Positions 1 to 6,011 are shown, counted from the stretch's first letter. The stretch is 10,119 nucleotides of DNA from Spirochaetales bacterium (GCA_031280945.1 JAITGB010000101.1:1-10119), one strand, 5' to 3'. The notes: generated from the sequence alone by a model not told the origin. Program-made: numbers and translations.

Positions 1-22
1 CGGTTCGCTTTTCAGCGAACCG
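1..22. repeat. Perfect 9-bp inverted repeat at window edge, possible terminator stem
   Basis: Arms CGGTTCGCT (1-9) and AGCGAACCG (14-22) are perfectly complementary around a 4-nt loop. Read on the minus strand, the direction of the tonB operon, the loop is GAAA, a GNRA-type tetraloop. The minus-strand 3' side lies outside the window, so a T-run that would make it the operon terminator cannot be checked. The repeat itself is seen directly; its role is inference. Confidence 0.6.
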
Positions 23-188
23 CGAAGTCGCAAAACCAATGGATTGGAGGGGCATTGGTCCAACGGGCCGAAGCCCCGCAAAGCCCCCCTCAAAAACGCG
101 ATTAGAACCACAGCCACGCAGTGTTGGTATGACGCACTTAGCCTGATTGTGCGTATAGCTAAAATCCGCGTTTTATCGGGCTAAGGGT

Positions 189-203
189 TTTTGCGAAGCA
201 AAA
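189..203. repeat. Small stem-loop TTTTGC-GAA-GCAAAA downstream of tonB
   Basis: A perfect 6-bp stem closes a GAA loop (TTC on the minus strand), about 37 bases after the tonB stop. The core GCGAAGC is a sequence known to form an unusually stable DNA mini-hairpin. On the minus strand it is followed by ACCC rather than T residues, so it is not a typical terminator. It could slow polymerase or protect the 3' end of the mRNA, but a stem this short can also arise by chance. Confidence 0.35.
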
Positions 204-239
204 TGCGCCAAAATTCTCAAGTCTTAAAGCGCGGCAAAC

Positions 240-827
240 CTACTTAATCGTAAACCTCACGGGATAGCGGTAACGCACGGCAACGGGTACGCCGTTCGCC
301 TGGGCCGGTGTGCAGGTTCGCCCCTGAAAAGCCTTGAGCGCGGCCTCCCCGAAACCCTTCCCCGGCGGCTCCTCCTTCATAATCCTGATGCTCTGCACCC
401 TGCCGGCGCTGCTGATAAAAAGTTCAAGAACAACCATGCCCTCGTTGCCTGAGCGCAGGGCTATGGGCGGATAGACAAGGGCCTGCAAAATTTCCTTCTC
501 CGAAAAAGCGGGCGGCACCGAAACTTTGTGCATGGGAAGATACGCCTCGCCCTGAGAGGCACGGGGGGCGACAGGTTCCTCAGGCGGAAGCTCGTCCGTC
601 TCAACCATGTTCTGCGCTACGGGGTCGCTCGTCGTATGCCGCTCTTCCTGGGGCTTGGGCGGTTCGGGCGGCAGTTCCTCAAGGTCGGTGAGCTTCATCA
701 CAATCAGCGGGCTGGGAGCGGGCCCCGCGATGATTTCAACGTCAAAAGCAATGAGAAGGAGGAGCGCCACGTGCAGGCTCCCCACCGCGAGAAAAATGCC
801 CAGCCTCATTCTGTTGAGTTTACGCAT
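240..827 (-). CDS. tonB: TonB energy-transducing protein
   Basis: A 195-aa TonB. It is anchored in the inner membrane, spans the periplasm and passes force from ExbB/ExbD to outer-membrane receptors. Residues 9-28 form one membrane segment carrying Ser17 and His19; E. coli TonB has an essential His in this position of its anchor, with slightly different Ser-His spacing. Residues 36-90 are proline- and acid-rich (LPPEPPKP, LPPEEP). Residues 112-195 are a typical TonB C-terminal domain: Tyr-Pro at 119-120, then GMVVLELFISSAGRV and a final RYRYPVRFTIK strand. It is shorter than the 239 aa of E. coli TonB, mainly in the linker, which may reflect a narrower periplasm. The ATG lies inside the end of the preceding exbD (8-base overlap) with only a weak purine-rich ribosome site, so coupled translation is likely. 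It is the last gene of the operon. Confidence 0.93.
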   Translation of the reverse strand: MRKLNRMRLGIFLAVGSLHVALLLLIAFDVEIIAGPAPSPLIVMKLTDLEELPPEPPKPQEERHTTSDPVAQNMVETDELPPEEPVAPRASQGEAYLPMHKVSVPPAFSEKEILQALVYPPIALRSGNEGMVVLELFISSAGRVQSIRIMKEEPPGKGFGEAALKAFQGRTCTPAQANGVPVAVRYRYPVRFTIK

Positions 828-1218
828 CTTTCACCACAAAGCTGACAACCCTGTACTGGATGAGCTGCAAAATATCCAGAACCCCGCGAATATGCCGGAA
901 AGGCGTGTCCCTGTCCGCTATGACGTGTACCCGCGTGTCAGGCGACCTGTGGTACACATCGATAAGAGCGTCCTCAATCCTTCCAAGCTCCGCCGGAACT
1001 CCGTCGAGGTAAAGCCCTCCCGCGCTGTCAATCCAAATCTCAAGGTTTTTTTCCGCGCTGGTTTTTTTCGCGCTCTCCGCTTCGGGGTACTCAATTTTTA
1101 CCTCGCGGCGGTAATTAATCAGGGCGAGGAGCATGATAAAAATCAGAAGGAGGAAAGCTACGTCCGACATGGCGTTTGTCGGAACAACTATATTTTTTCT
1201 GCCGCGCCGGATTCTCAC
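820..1218 (-). CDS. exbD: ExbD/TolR-family proton-channel protein, second copy
   Basis: A 132-aa ExbD/TolR protein. A basic N-terminus (RIRRGRK) is followed by one membrane helix at residues 17-36 and a periplasmic domain at about 40-132. The signature TNAMSDVAFLLL matches the family and contains Asp19, equivalent to the proton-translocating Asp25 of E. coli ExbD. The start codon is GTG, overlapping the stop of the upstream exbD in a GTGA junction. A GGGGAG ribosome site sits 6 bases before it. With ExbB it forms the motor that energises TonB. Two adjacent but quite different ExbD proteins are encoded here; this one is closer to the canonical sequence around the Asp. TolR is an alternative name for the fold, but adjacency to tonB and a receptor favours ExbD. 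Confidence 0.9.
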   Translation of the reverse strand: MRIRRGRKNIVVPTNAMSDVAFLLLIFIMLLALINYRREVKIEYPEAESAKKTSAEKNLEIWIDSAGGLYLDGVPAELGRIEDALIDVYHRSPDTRVHVIADRDTPFRHIRGVLDILQLIQYRVVSFVVKDA

Positions 1219-1628
1219 AAGCCGCTCCCCGCTGCCTTTGCCGGCGTAAAGGAAAAAGAATCCACCTGCAGCCTCTGGGCAAGCTCAACAAAGGAGACTA
1301 CCTTCTGCCAGGGAGCTTCCGGGTCCACGGTAAGAACAACCGCTATGTTGGGATGCTGGTCAAGCCCTTTTTGGATTTCCTTCTCCGCAAGCGAAAAATC
1401 CGTGGGAGCCCCCCGAAAAACAAGCGTCCCCGAAGCGTCAAGCTCAAAACGCAGAAGCTCATCCCGCAGAACAAAGCGCGTTGAATCCTTCGTGGGCAGG
1501 CTCATGAGAAAACCCTTGTTGACGTTAAACCCCGCAATAACGATAAAGTAAATAATAAGAAGAAAGGCAAGGTCGCTCAGGGCGCTTGAATCTTCCCGCG
1601 AAGGACGCTTGCGGCGGAGAATCTTCAT
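1215..1628 (-). CDS. exbD: ExbD/TolR-family proton-channel protein, first copy (divergent)
   Basis: A 137-aa ExbD/TolR-like protein. After a charged start (KILRRKRPSRED) comes one membrane helix at residues 17-35, SALSDLAFLLIIYFIVIAGF, with Asp19 at the proton-carrying position. The periplasmic domain runs from about 45 to the end. The residues before the Asp (EDSSALSD) differ from the usual proline-containing consensus, so it is a diverged paralogue of the next gene. It starts at ATG in a 4-base ATGA overlap with the exbB stop. The best ribosome site (GGAGGAGAGG) ends about 11 bases upstream, inside exbB. ExbD acts as a dimer inside the ExbB pentamer, so two gene products could give a mixed dimer or two alternative motors. 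In Xanthomonas, exbD1 and exbD2 are adjacent and not equivalent, which is a precedent. Confidence 0.87.
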   Translation of the reverse strand: MKILRRKRPSREDSSALSDLAFLLIIYFIVIAGFNVNKGFLMSLPTKDSTRFVLRDELLRFELDASGTLVFRGAPTDFSLAEKEIQKGLDQHPNIAVVLTVDPEAPWQKVVSFVELAQRLQVDSFSFTPAKAAGSGL

Positions 1629-2290
1629 ACGGAACTGTTCCTCTCCTCCACCGAATTCTCAAGAGCAAGCTCTGCAATAAAATCCGCGCAGATTTTTTCA
1701 ATCTCCGCCGCGAACTTGTCAACAACGTGCGATAAAATCGAATGAGCCGCCACAGCGATAATCGCTATAATAAGGCCGAAAACCGTGGTAATCAGGGCCT
1801 CGTAGATGCCGTTCGCCACAATCTGGGCGTTGACCTCGGTGGCCTCGGCTATGGACTTAAAGGCCCCAATCATGCCGGACACCGTGCCCAAAAAACCCGT
1901 AAGAGGCGCGATTGAACCCAAAGTCGTCAAAAAGTTAAAACCGTTTTCCAGGGCGGTAAGAGTGCTCTGGGCCTGTGCCTCCACAGCCTTTTCGATGCGG
2001 TGCTCCGAAAGACCCGCGCGGCTTACAAGGGCAAGAAGAGTCCGCGCCCCAATCCTGCGCCGCATAATGGACTCAAGATACTCCTTCGCGGCGGGGATAT
2101 TCTTTTCGCGGATATATCCCTCCACAACGTCCCGTATATCGTCAAGCCTCAGATTATGGTACAAAAGATACACAGTCCTTTCCACCGCAAGGGCTATGGT
2201 CGCAACCGAAAAAACAAGCAGGGGCCACATAAAAGCCCCGCCCATCTGAAAAAGCGCGAGCAGGGAAAAACTTCCGCTTCCGTCTTGCAT
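1625..2290 (-). CDS. exbB: ExbB/TolQ/MotA-family proton-channel protein
   Basis: A 221-aa inner-membrane protein that forms the pentameric channel around ExbD and converts proton flow into motion of TonB. Three membrane segments lie at about residues 19-43, 121-145 and 163-186, with a cytoplasmic domain between the first two, as in ExbB. The family signature is clear: GSIAPLTGFLGTVSGM (Thr136 matches E. coli Thr148) and EALITTVFGL (Thr169 matches E. coli Thr181). The C-terminal helix after residue 186 is charged and cytoplasmic. The ATG is preceded by GAGAGG with 7-base spacing and begins 4 bases after the stop of the upstream lipoprotein gene. TolQ is the alternative family member, but tonB and a TonB-dependent receptor in the same operon argue for ExbB. 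Confidence 0.93.
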   Translation of the reverse strand: MQDGSGSFSLLALFQMGGAFMWPLLVFSVATIALAVERTVYLLYHNLRLDDIRDVVEGYIREKNIPAAKEYLESIMRRRIGARTLLALVSRAGLSEHRIEKAVEAQAQSTLTALENGFNFLTTLGSIAPLTGFLGTVSGMIGAFKSIAEATEVNAQIVANGIYEALITTVFGLIIAIIAVAAHSILSHVVDKFAAEIEKICADFIAELALENSVEERNSSV

Positions 2291-2294
2291 TCAT

Positions 2295-3152
2295 CTACCT
2301 CTCTATCCTTACAAGATGTGTTTCCCCCGCGAGAAAACCGAACAGGCTCTCCCACTGGTAAACAAAATACAGCCACCTCCCGGCTTCCTCCCAATCGCGG
2401 AGGAGCGTCCCCGAATCACGAACCTCCCACAGATTTTCGGGAAACACCGCGCGGGTGTAGTCCATGTTCCAGTATATATCCTCGGCCCGCCGCATCTGTG
2501 AAGCCGTATTCCAGTTTGCGGGCCGCTCCCGGGCCGGAAGAAGTTCCGGCAAAACAAAAGGCTTCCAGTACGCCTCAAAATCCTCCCACACGGAAAACTC
2601 AGGCGCGCCCCCTCTCTCCTTCATCCATTGGGCAAGGGCTCTGATTCTCTCCTCGCGGGCCCGGAGGGCCGTAAGAGCGTCCTCACCAGAGAGCCGCGTT
2701 TCCCGCCGCCGTATTTTGCCCCCTGTAATGGCAACAGCCTCCGCAGAGCCTTCAAACCGCACAACAGCAGTATCCCTCTCCCGCCGGAAAAAGCCCCCGC
2801 CCACCGCGTCCATGCTGAACTCGTTCCAGCCATCAAGATGGGACGTAAAAAAGTCCAGCCACAGGAGATTAAACCTCCCGTCTTCAGCCGGAAGCGAAAT
2901 ATTGATTCTCAGTCCCGGCATATTGTCCAAAGAAACGCCGATAAACTCAAGTCCATCAGAGTTTCTCCGCAAAAACTCCGCCCCCACCCCCTTTTTCGAT
3001 TCCGTATGATACAGAGCCAGAGATTTTTCGGCAAAAGCCGACCCGTCAAGGGCCCTGCCCGCATTTTCCACAAGGCTCGCGCAGGCCGTACAAAATATGC
3101 AAACAAGAACAATCAGCGCCATTTTTCGTACACACATCTTCATCACAAACAT
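2295..3152 (-). CDS. Tryptophan-rich lipoprotein of unknown function in the Ton operon
   Basis: A 285-aa protein I do not recognise. The reading frame is open further upstream, but the start is placed at 3152: ATG lies one base after the receptor stop and 8 bases after a GGAG ribosome site; ATGs at 3143 and 3137 are alternatives. Residues 8-23 are hydrophobic and end in FCTAC, a loose lipobox that predicts lipidation at Cys24, acceptable under the relaxed spirochaetal rules. The mature part has a strand-rich half (about 60-150: LRINISLP, NLLWLDFF, TAVVRFEG) and a helical, charged half (about 155-285). There are 11 Trp, nine of them between residues 176 and 267. Its place between receptor and exbB suggests a partner of the receptor, such as a ligand-binding or plug-gating lipoprotein. 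That role is inference from context only. Confidence 0.82.
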   Translation of the reverse strand: MFVMKMCVRKMALIVLVCIFCTACASLVENAGRALDGSAFAEKSLALYHTESKKGVGAEFLRRNSDGLEFIGVSLDNMPGLRINISLPAEDGRFNLLWLDFFTSHLDGWNEFSMDAVGGGFFRRERDTAVVRFEGSAEAVAITGGKIRRRETRLSGEDALTALRAREERIRALAQWMKERGGAPEFSVWEDFEAYWKPFVLPELLPARERPANWNTASQMRRAEDIYWNMDYTRAVFPENLWEVRDSGTLLRDWEEAGRWLYFVYQWESLFGFLAGETHLVRIER

Positions 3153-3153
3153 C

Positions 3154-5688
3154 TCAATAACTCCACTTAAACCCAAAAGACGGCAAAGGAAAGGGAATCT
3201 CGTAGGCATTCTCCGAATCAGGCTCCTCCTTCCCCGAATACTCGTTAAAATCCCTGTCTCCTTTGGGAGTGTATACCAAAGAAAGAAGATTTTCGACAGC
3301 AAAATACACCTCCAGCTTGACCTTGCTTTTCGGGTCATAACTGAAAAAGGAAAATTTAAGGTCAAGGGGCAGGGAAAAACCGCCCCGCGCCGTATCGGAA
3401 TACACCTCCCTGCGCTTGTACTTCTCAATCAAGCTCCCGTCCGCAAGCTCCACAAGGCGCGAACTAATGGCCCCCACCTCCTTGCGCGGAACCCCCGAAG
3501 CAAAACCCACGCGCGTTGTTATAGTAAAAGAGGAAACAGGCTTTATATTGACAACCAAATTCAAATTATGAAACCTGTGGAACGCAGGATAGTACCAGCC
3601 CCCGCCCACAGCCGCGTTATCGGAAATGGCAAAATCCCGCGCTATCCCCTGAGGGTCCCTGTACCGCGCATGAGTAAAAGAATAGGAAAGCCAGCCATCC
3701 CAATAGCGGGAAGAAAGTTTCTGCAGCATCACATCAAATCCCCAAACACGGCCCTCGCCGTTAAAACGAAAATCAATCTCCTCAGGCGTCCCCGGGCCCG
3801 TTATAATGTTCTGATAGGCCCTGTCAAAAATATACTTATAGTACGCCTCAAAACTCAAGCTAAAAGCTCCCAGAAACTCCGCCTTTGTACCCGCAAGCGA
3901 AGTCCAGGAACGGTTGAGCCTGAACTCCCCATCCTCAATTCCGCCCCTGTCGGGAATAAAAACAACATTATCGTCCATCGAAGAGAAAAGCCCCGTACCC
4001 GCAGTCAGGCCAAGCGAATCAAGAGCCCCCGCGTTCCTGACAAGTTCAAAGTCCAGGTTAAGGCGCGGACTCAAAGTAGGCCGCGAGGAGAGCGTATAAT
4101 CCCTCCCCGAAAGCCGCAAATGGTCAACACGCAGCCCAAGCTCCGCGCCGAACCCTCCCCCCTCTTGAGCGTACTCAAGAAGCCCGTAGCCAGAAGACCT
4201 CAAGCTGCGGTTACGCACATCAAGCGTATAGTCAAAAGGATAACCCATATAATAATCATGCCACAGGCCATCATCCCCCAGAAGCTGAGAAGGAGCCTCG
4301 TCCTCACCCAGCATATGAAGAATCTCCTTCGCCCCAAACACCGTGTACAAAACCTGACTTCCCACAGCCGCAAGAAAACCCCCGCCCAGCTCACGGTCAA
4401 GGTCAACCCTCCCCTGATAATTGAGGAGCGAAATTCTCTCGCTCATGGACTCATCCTGACGAATCTCGTATGAAGTCGCGCCCGCCAGCCTACTCCCCCA
4501 CGTATTCAAAAAATCCTGACTATAGCGCACAGAACCCGTATCAGACTGGGAAAACTCCGCACCCTCATCCGCAAACCCCACGCCCCCCACTGTTTTTACA
4601 ACAGTCCCCGAAGCCGGATTCCACACCAGGCCCATGCTGAGAAACCCAATATAATTTGTGTAGTCAAGAGAAATATCCATAGAGTTCACCGCAGCGCCCT
4701 CCGCGTAATCCTCCGTTATCTTCGCCCCTACCCCGTCCGTCCCAAAAAAACCATTCAAAGACCATTTAAGGTCGCGTGTAAAACGGTAATTCGCCGAAAC
4801 CGCCCCCGAACGTATATAGGGAGCCCTCGTAACCATACGAACATCTTCGGAAACCTGCTTCGCCGCCCAAATCACAGGGTCCCAATACGTAACCTTTCCC
4901 ATAAGAAGAAGCCCCCCGGATTTTCCCAAAGGAGCCTCGATATTCAGCGTAGCCGCGCTTGTGGAAACCCCCACATCCACAGCCGTCTCGCCCGGCGGCG
5001 GCTGCTTCGAACTCACCTCAAGAAGCCCCGAAATCGTATGCCCGTAGCGCGCCGAAAAAACCCCATGAGAAAGCCGCACCGCGCTCACCATATTCGGGTC
5101 AAAAATCGAAACAGCCCCCATCCAGTGGTAGGGAGGATACTCAATATAAAACCCATCAAGAACAGCCATAATATCGCGCGGAGCCCCCCCGCGAATCGAA
5201 GGCATAGCGTCAAAAGAACTCCCATAGCCCACGCCCGGAAGGAGCTTAACCGAACTCATCACATCCTCGACAATACCCACCCGCGCCGTACGCTCAAGAC
5301 TCTCCCCCGAAACACCCACGCTGCGCCCCGGCCTCGCCTCACCGCCCTCCGGAGCCGCCGCCTCCACAACAAGCTCCCGGCTCTCCAGAACCCCGCCCAG
5401 GCGCAGCAAAACCCTCATCTCATCGCCCGATAAAGCCCCAATAACAAGCCGCCCCGTCTCGTAGCCCGGATAGCTCACACGCACAACAACCCGCCCCGTA
5501 TCGGGAACCTCAATACGAGAGACCCCCTCCTCATCGCACTCGAAAACGCCCCCGTCCCACGAATGGACAATCGCCCCCTCAAGCGGAAGCCCCAGCTCCC
5601 CGTCCTCCACGCGGATAACAACCTCCCTGCCGTACAGGGAAAAAAGCCGCAGAAAAAAAACAGCCGCAATAAAATGAATACGCCTCAT
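3154..5688 (-). CDS. TonB-dependent outer-membrane receptor
   Basis: An 844-aa outer-membrane active transporter. A signal peptide (MRRIHFIAAVFFLRLFSLYG, residues 1-20) is followed by a carboxypeptidase-regulatory-like beta domain (about 21-97: PLEGAIVHSWDGG, VRVSYPGYETG) and a possible TonB box at 103-110 (SRELVVEA). The plug lies at about 122-228 (LLPGVGYGSSFDAMPSIRGG, VLDGFYIEYPPYHW, GVFSARYGHTISG). A 22-strand-type barrel fills the rest and ends in FGFKWSY, an alternating aromatic C-terminus as expected for BAM-dependent insertion. The ligand cannot be read from sequence. The frame stays open to 5865. I prefer ATG 5688 because it starts directly with a signal peptide, although the AGGG before it is only 2 bases away; ATG 5721 would add 11 residues. 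It is the first gene of the Ton operon. Confidence 0.92.
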   Translation of the reverse strand: MRRIHFIAAVFFLRLFSLYGREVVIRVEDGELGLPLEGAIVHSWDGGVFECDEEGVSRIEVPDTGRVVVRVSYPGYETGRLVIGALSGDEMRVLLRLGGVLESRELVVEAAAPEGGEARPGRSVGVSGESLERTARVGIVEDVMSSVKLLPGVGYGSSFDAMPSIRGGAPRDIMAVLDGFYIEYPPYHWMGAVSIFDPNMVSAVRLSHGVFSARYGHTISGLLEVSSKQPPPGETAVDVGVSTSAATLNIEAPLGKSGGLLLMGKVTYWDPVIWAAKQVSEDVRMVTRAPYIRSGAVSANYRFTRDLKWSLNGFFGTDGVGAKITEDYAEGAAVNSMDISLDYTNYIGFLSMGLVWNPASGTVVKTVGGVGFADEGAEFSQSDTGSVRYSQDFLNTWGSRLAGATSYEIRQDESMSERISLLNYQGRVDLDRELGGGFLAAVGSQVLYTVFGAKEILHMLGEDEAPSQLLGDDGLWHDYYMGYPFDYTLDVRNRSLRSSGYGLLEYAQEGGGFGAELGLRVDHLRLSGRDYTLSSRPTLSPRLNLDFELVRNAGALDSLGLTAGTGLFSSMDDNVVFIPDRGGIEDGEFRLNRSWTSLAGTKAEFLGAFSLSFEAYYKYIFDRAYQNIITGPGTPEEIDFRFNGEGRVWGFDVMLQKLSSRYWDGWLSYSFTHARYRDPQGIARDFAISDNAAVGGGWYYPAFHRFHNLNLVVNIKPVSSFTITTRVGFASGVPRKEVGAISSRLVELADGSLIEKYKRREVYSDTARGGFSLPLDLKFSFFSYDPKSKVKLEVYFAVENLLSLVYTPKGDRDFNEYSGKEEPDSENAYEIPFPLPSFGFKWSY
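3161..3164 (-). promoter_or_regulatory. Ribosome binding site setting the start of the Trp-rich lipoprotein
   Basis: GGAG on the minus strand, inside the last codons of the receptor gene, 8 bases before ATG 3152. It supports a start just before the signal peptide instead of the much longer open frame that overlaps the receptor gene. The TGA-G-ATG junction implies translational coupling. Confidence 0.6.
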
Positions 5689-5712
5689 ATCCCTATGTAA
5701 CACCACAAGGTG

Positions 5713-5725
5713 GAAAATCATTACC
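5713..5725. promoter_or_regulatory. Putative Fur-like operator upstream of the receptor gene
   Basis: GAAAATCATTACC matches the 6-1-6 palindrome core GATAAT-C-ATTATC at 11 of 13 positions. It lies 25-37 bases before the receptor ATG, where a repressor could block transcription or initiation. Iron-type regulation of a TonB receptor operon would be expected from other bacteria. The third hexamer of a full Fur box is not present, and the regulator of this organism is unknown, so this is tentative. Confidence 0.28.
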
Positions 5726-5749
5726 CGGCGGGGAAAAAAGTGATGCGAA

Positions 5750-5803
5750 GAATTTGAATTTAAAAAGATGTATGAATTTGAATTGAAAAGAAGTAAGAAT
5801 TTG
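5750..5803. repeat. Tandem direct repeat of about 24 bp upstream of the Ton operon
   Basis: Unit 1 (5750-5773) and unit 2 (5774-5796) both begin GAATTTGAATT and continue with a similar A/G-rich tail; they match at about 20 of 24 aligned positions. A third partial copy, GAATTTG, follows at 5797-5803 in the same phase. The spacing of about 24 bp is a little over two helical turns, so repeated sites would lie on roughly one face of the DNA. It sits about 60-115 bases before the receptor start in an AT-rich patch, which fits an activator or repressor array or an UP-like promoter element. Confidence 0.5.
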
Positions 5804-5814
5804 TGCGCAACCCC

Positions 5815-5843
5815 GCGTTTTTTTGCCTGGGGCAAAAAAACGC
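5815..5843. repeat. Perfect 13-bp inverted repeat, 3-nt loop
   Basis: Arms GCGTTTTTTTGCC (5815-5827) and GGCAAAAAAACGC (5831-5843) enclose TGG. The seven-base T and A runs lie inside the stem and are closed by GC pairs at both ends, which is not the layout of a standard terminator, where the T-run follows the stem. It is the hairpin nearest the promoter side of the gap. Confidence 0.75.
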
Positions 5844-5871
5844 ACGGTCGGGCTATCCGCTCCAATTCCTC

Positions 5872-5893
5872 AAAAATTGCCTACGGCAATTTT
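5872..5893 (-). terminator. Possible weak intrinsic terminator after the lipoprotein cassette
   Basis: Arms AAAATTGCC (5873-5881) and GGCAATTTT (5885-5893) form a perfect 9-bp stem around TAC. On the minus strand it reads AAAATTGCC-GTA-GGCAATTTTTG, so a stem with A and T flanks ends in five T residues. It would end transcripts coming from the 230-aa lipoprotein gene. The GC part of the stem is only three pairs, so the terminator role is uncertain; by symmetry it could act in both directions. Confidence 0.35.
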
Positions 5894-5932
5894 CTGCGGG
5901 ATTTCCGCTTCTATCCCTTGCGCCCCAGGGCA

Positions 5933-5949
5933 GCCGCCCTTCGGGCGGC
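5933..5949. repeat. Perfect 7-bp GC-rich inverted repeat, TTC loop
   Basis: GCCGCCC (5933-5939) and GGGCGGC (5943-5949) enclose TTC. It is one bp away from the next hairpin, so the two would stack side by side in RNA or extruded DNA. No T-run follows on either strand. Confidence 0.65.
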
Positions 5950-5950
5950 C

Positions 5951-5971
5951 CCGCGCCGCTGCGCGGCGCGG
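5951..5971. repeat. Perfect 9-bp GC-only inverted repeat, 3-nt loop
   Basis: CCGCGCCGC (5951-5959) and GCGGCGCGG (5963-5971) enclose TGC. Every stem pair is G-C. It lies between the 7-bp and 14-bp hairpins with gaps of 1 and 8 bases. Confidence 0.7.
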
Positions 5972-5979
5972 CGTACAAC

Positions 5980-6011
5980 CCCGTCCGCACGCCTCCCGGC
6001 GTGCGGACGGG
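5980..6011. repeat. Perfect 14-bp inverted repeat, 4-nt loop
   Basis: CCCGTCCGCACGCC (5980-5993) and GGCGTGCGGACGGG (5998-6011) enclose TCCC (GGGA on the minus strand). It begins 23 bases after the stop of the 230-aa lipoprotein gene and would be the first strong structure in that transcript's 3' region. No T-run follows on the minus strand (GTTGTACG), so it may act as an mRNA-end stabiliser rather than a terminator. The word CCGTCCGC in its left arm also occurs in the hairpin at 6786-6802. Confidence 0.75.

Larger units (their letters stand above)
1..239. other. Non-coding region downstream of tonB, rich in inverted repeats
   Basis: No convincing gene is present between the tonB stop and the left edge. 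The segment contains a perfect 9-bp short-loop hairpin at 1-22, a 7-bp inverted repeat at 35-41/53-59, a small stem at 65-76 whose minus-strand loop is TTCG, a 6-bp stem with an 11-nt loop at 132-137/149-154, and a 6-bp stem with a GAA loop at 189-203. Wider pairs also exist: AAAACGCG at 93-100 with 167-174, and CTTAGCC at 137-143 with 179-185. These last two cross each other and are within what chance gives in a segment this long. No stem is followed on the minus strand by a clear T-run inside the window, so I do not call an intrinsic terminator with confidence. Confidence 0.6.

Noticed and set aside
1..239. tRNA or known small RNA in the left-edge region
   Set aside because: I found no cloverleaf: the GGTTC-like words have no matching T-arm, acceptor stem or anticodon arm on either strand.
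607..1551. 314-codon open frame on the plus strand
   Set aside because: It lies antisense to tonB and both exbD genes, which are clear family members, and its protein is Ser/Arg-rich without domain pattern.
3153..3428. N-terminal extension of the Trp-rich lipoprotein frame overlapping the receptor gene
   Set aside because: The extension is a shadow of receptor codons; a ribosome site and signal peptide fix the start near 3152.
3097..4473. 458-codon open frame on the plus strand
   Set aside because: It is antisense to the receptor gene. Its length comes from the biased base composition of that gene's coding strand; the protein is very basic and low in recognisable structure.
5689..5865. Upstream extension of the receptor frame to 5865
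   Set aside because: The extra residues come from the repeat and hairpin DNA and would bury the signal peptide 59 residues inside the protein.
5815..6011. CRISPR array or insertion-sequence ends
   Set aside because: The palindromes differ from one another, have no regular spacing or spacers, and no transposase or target duplication is present.
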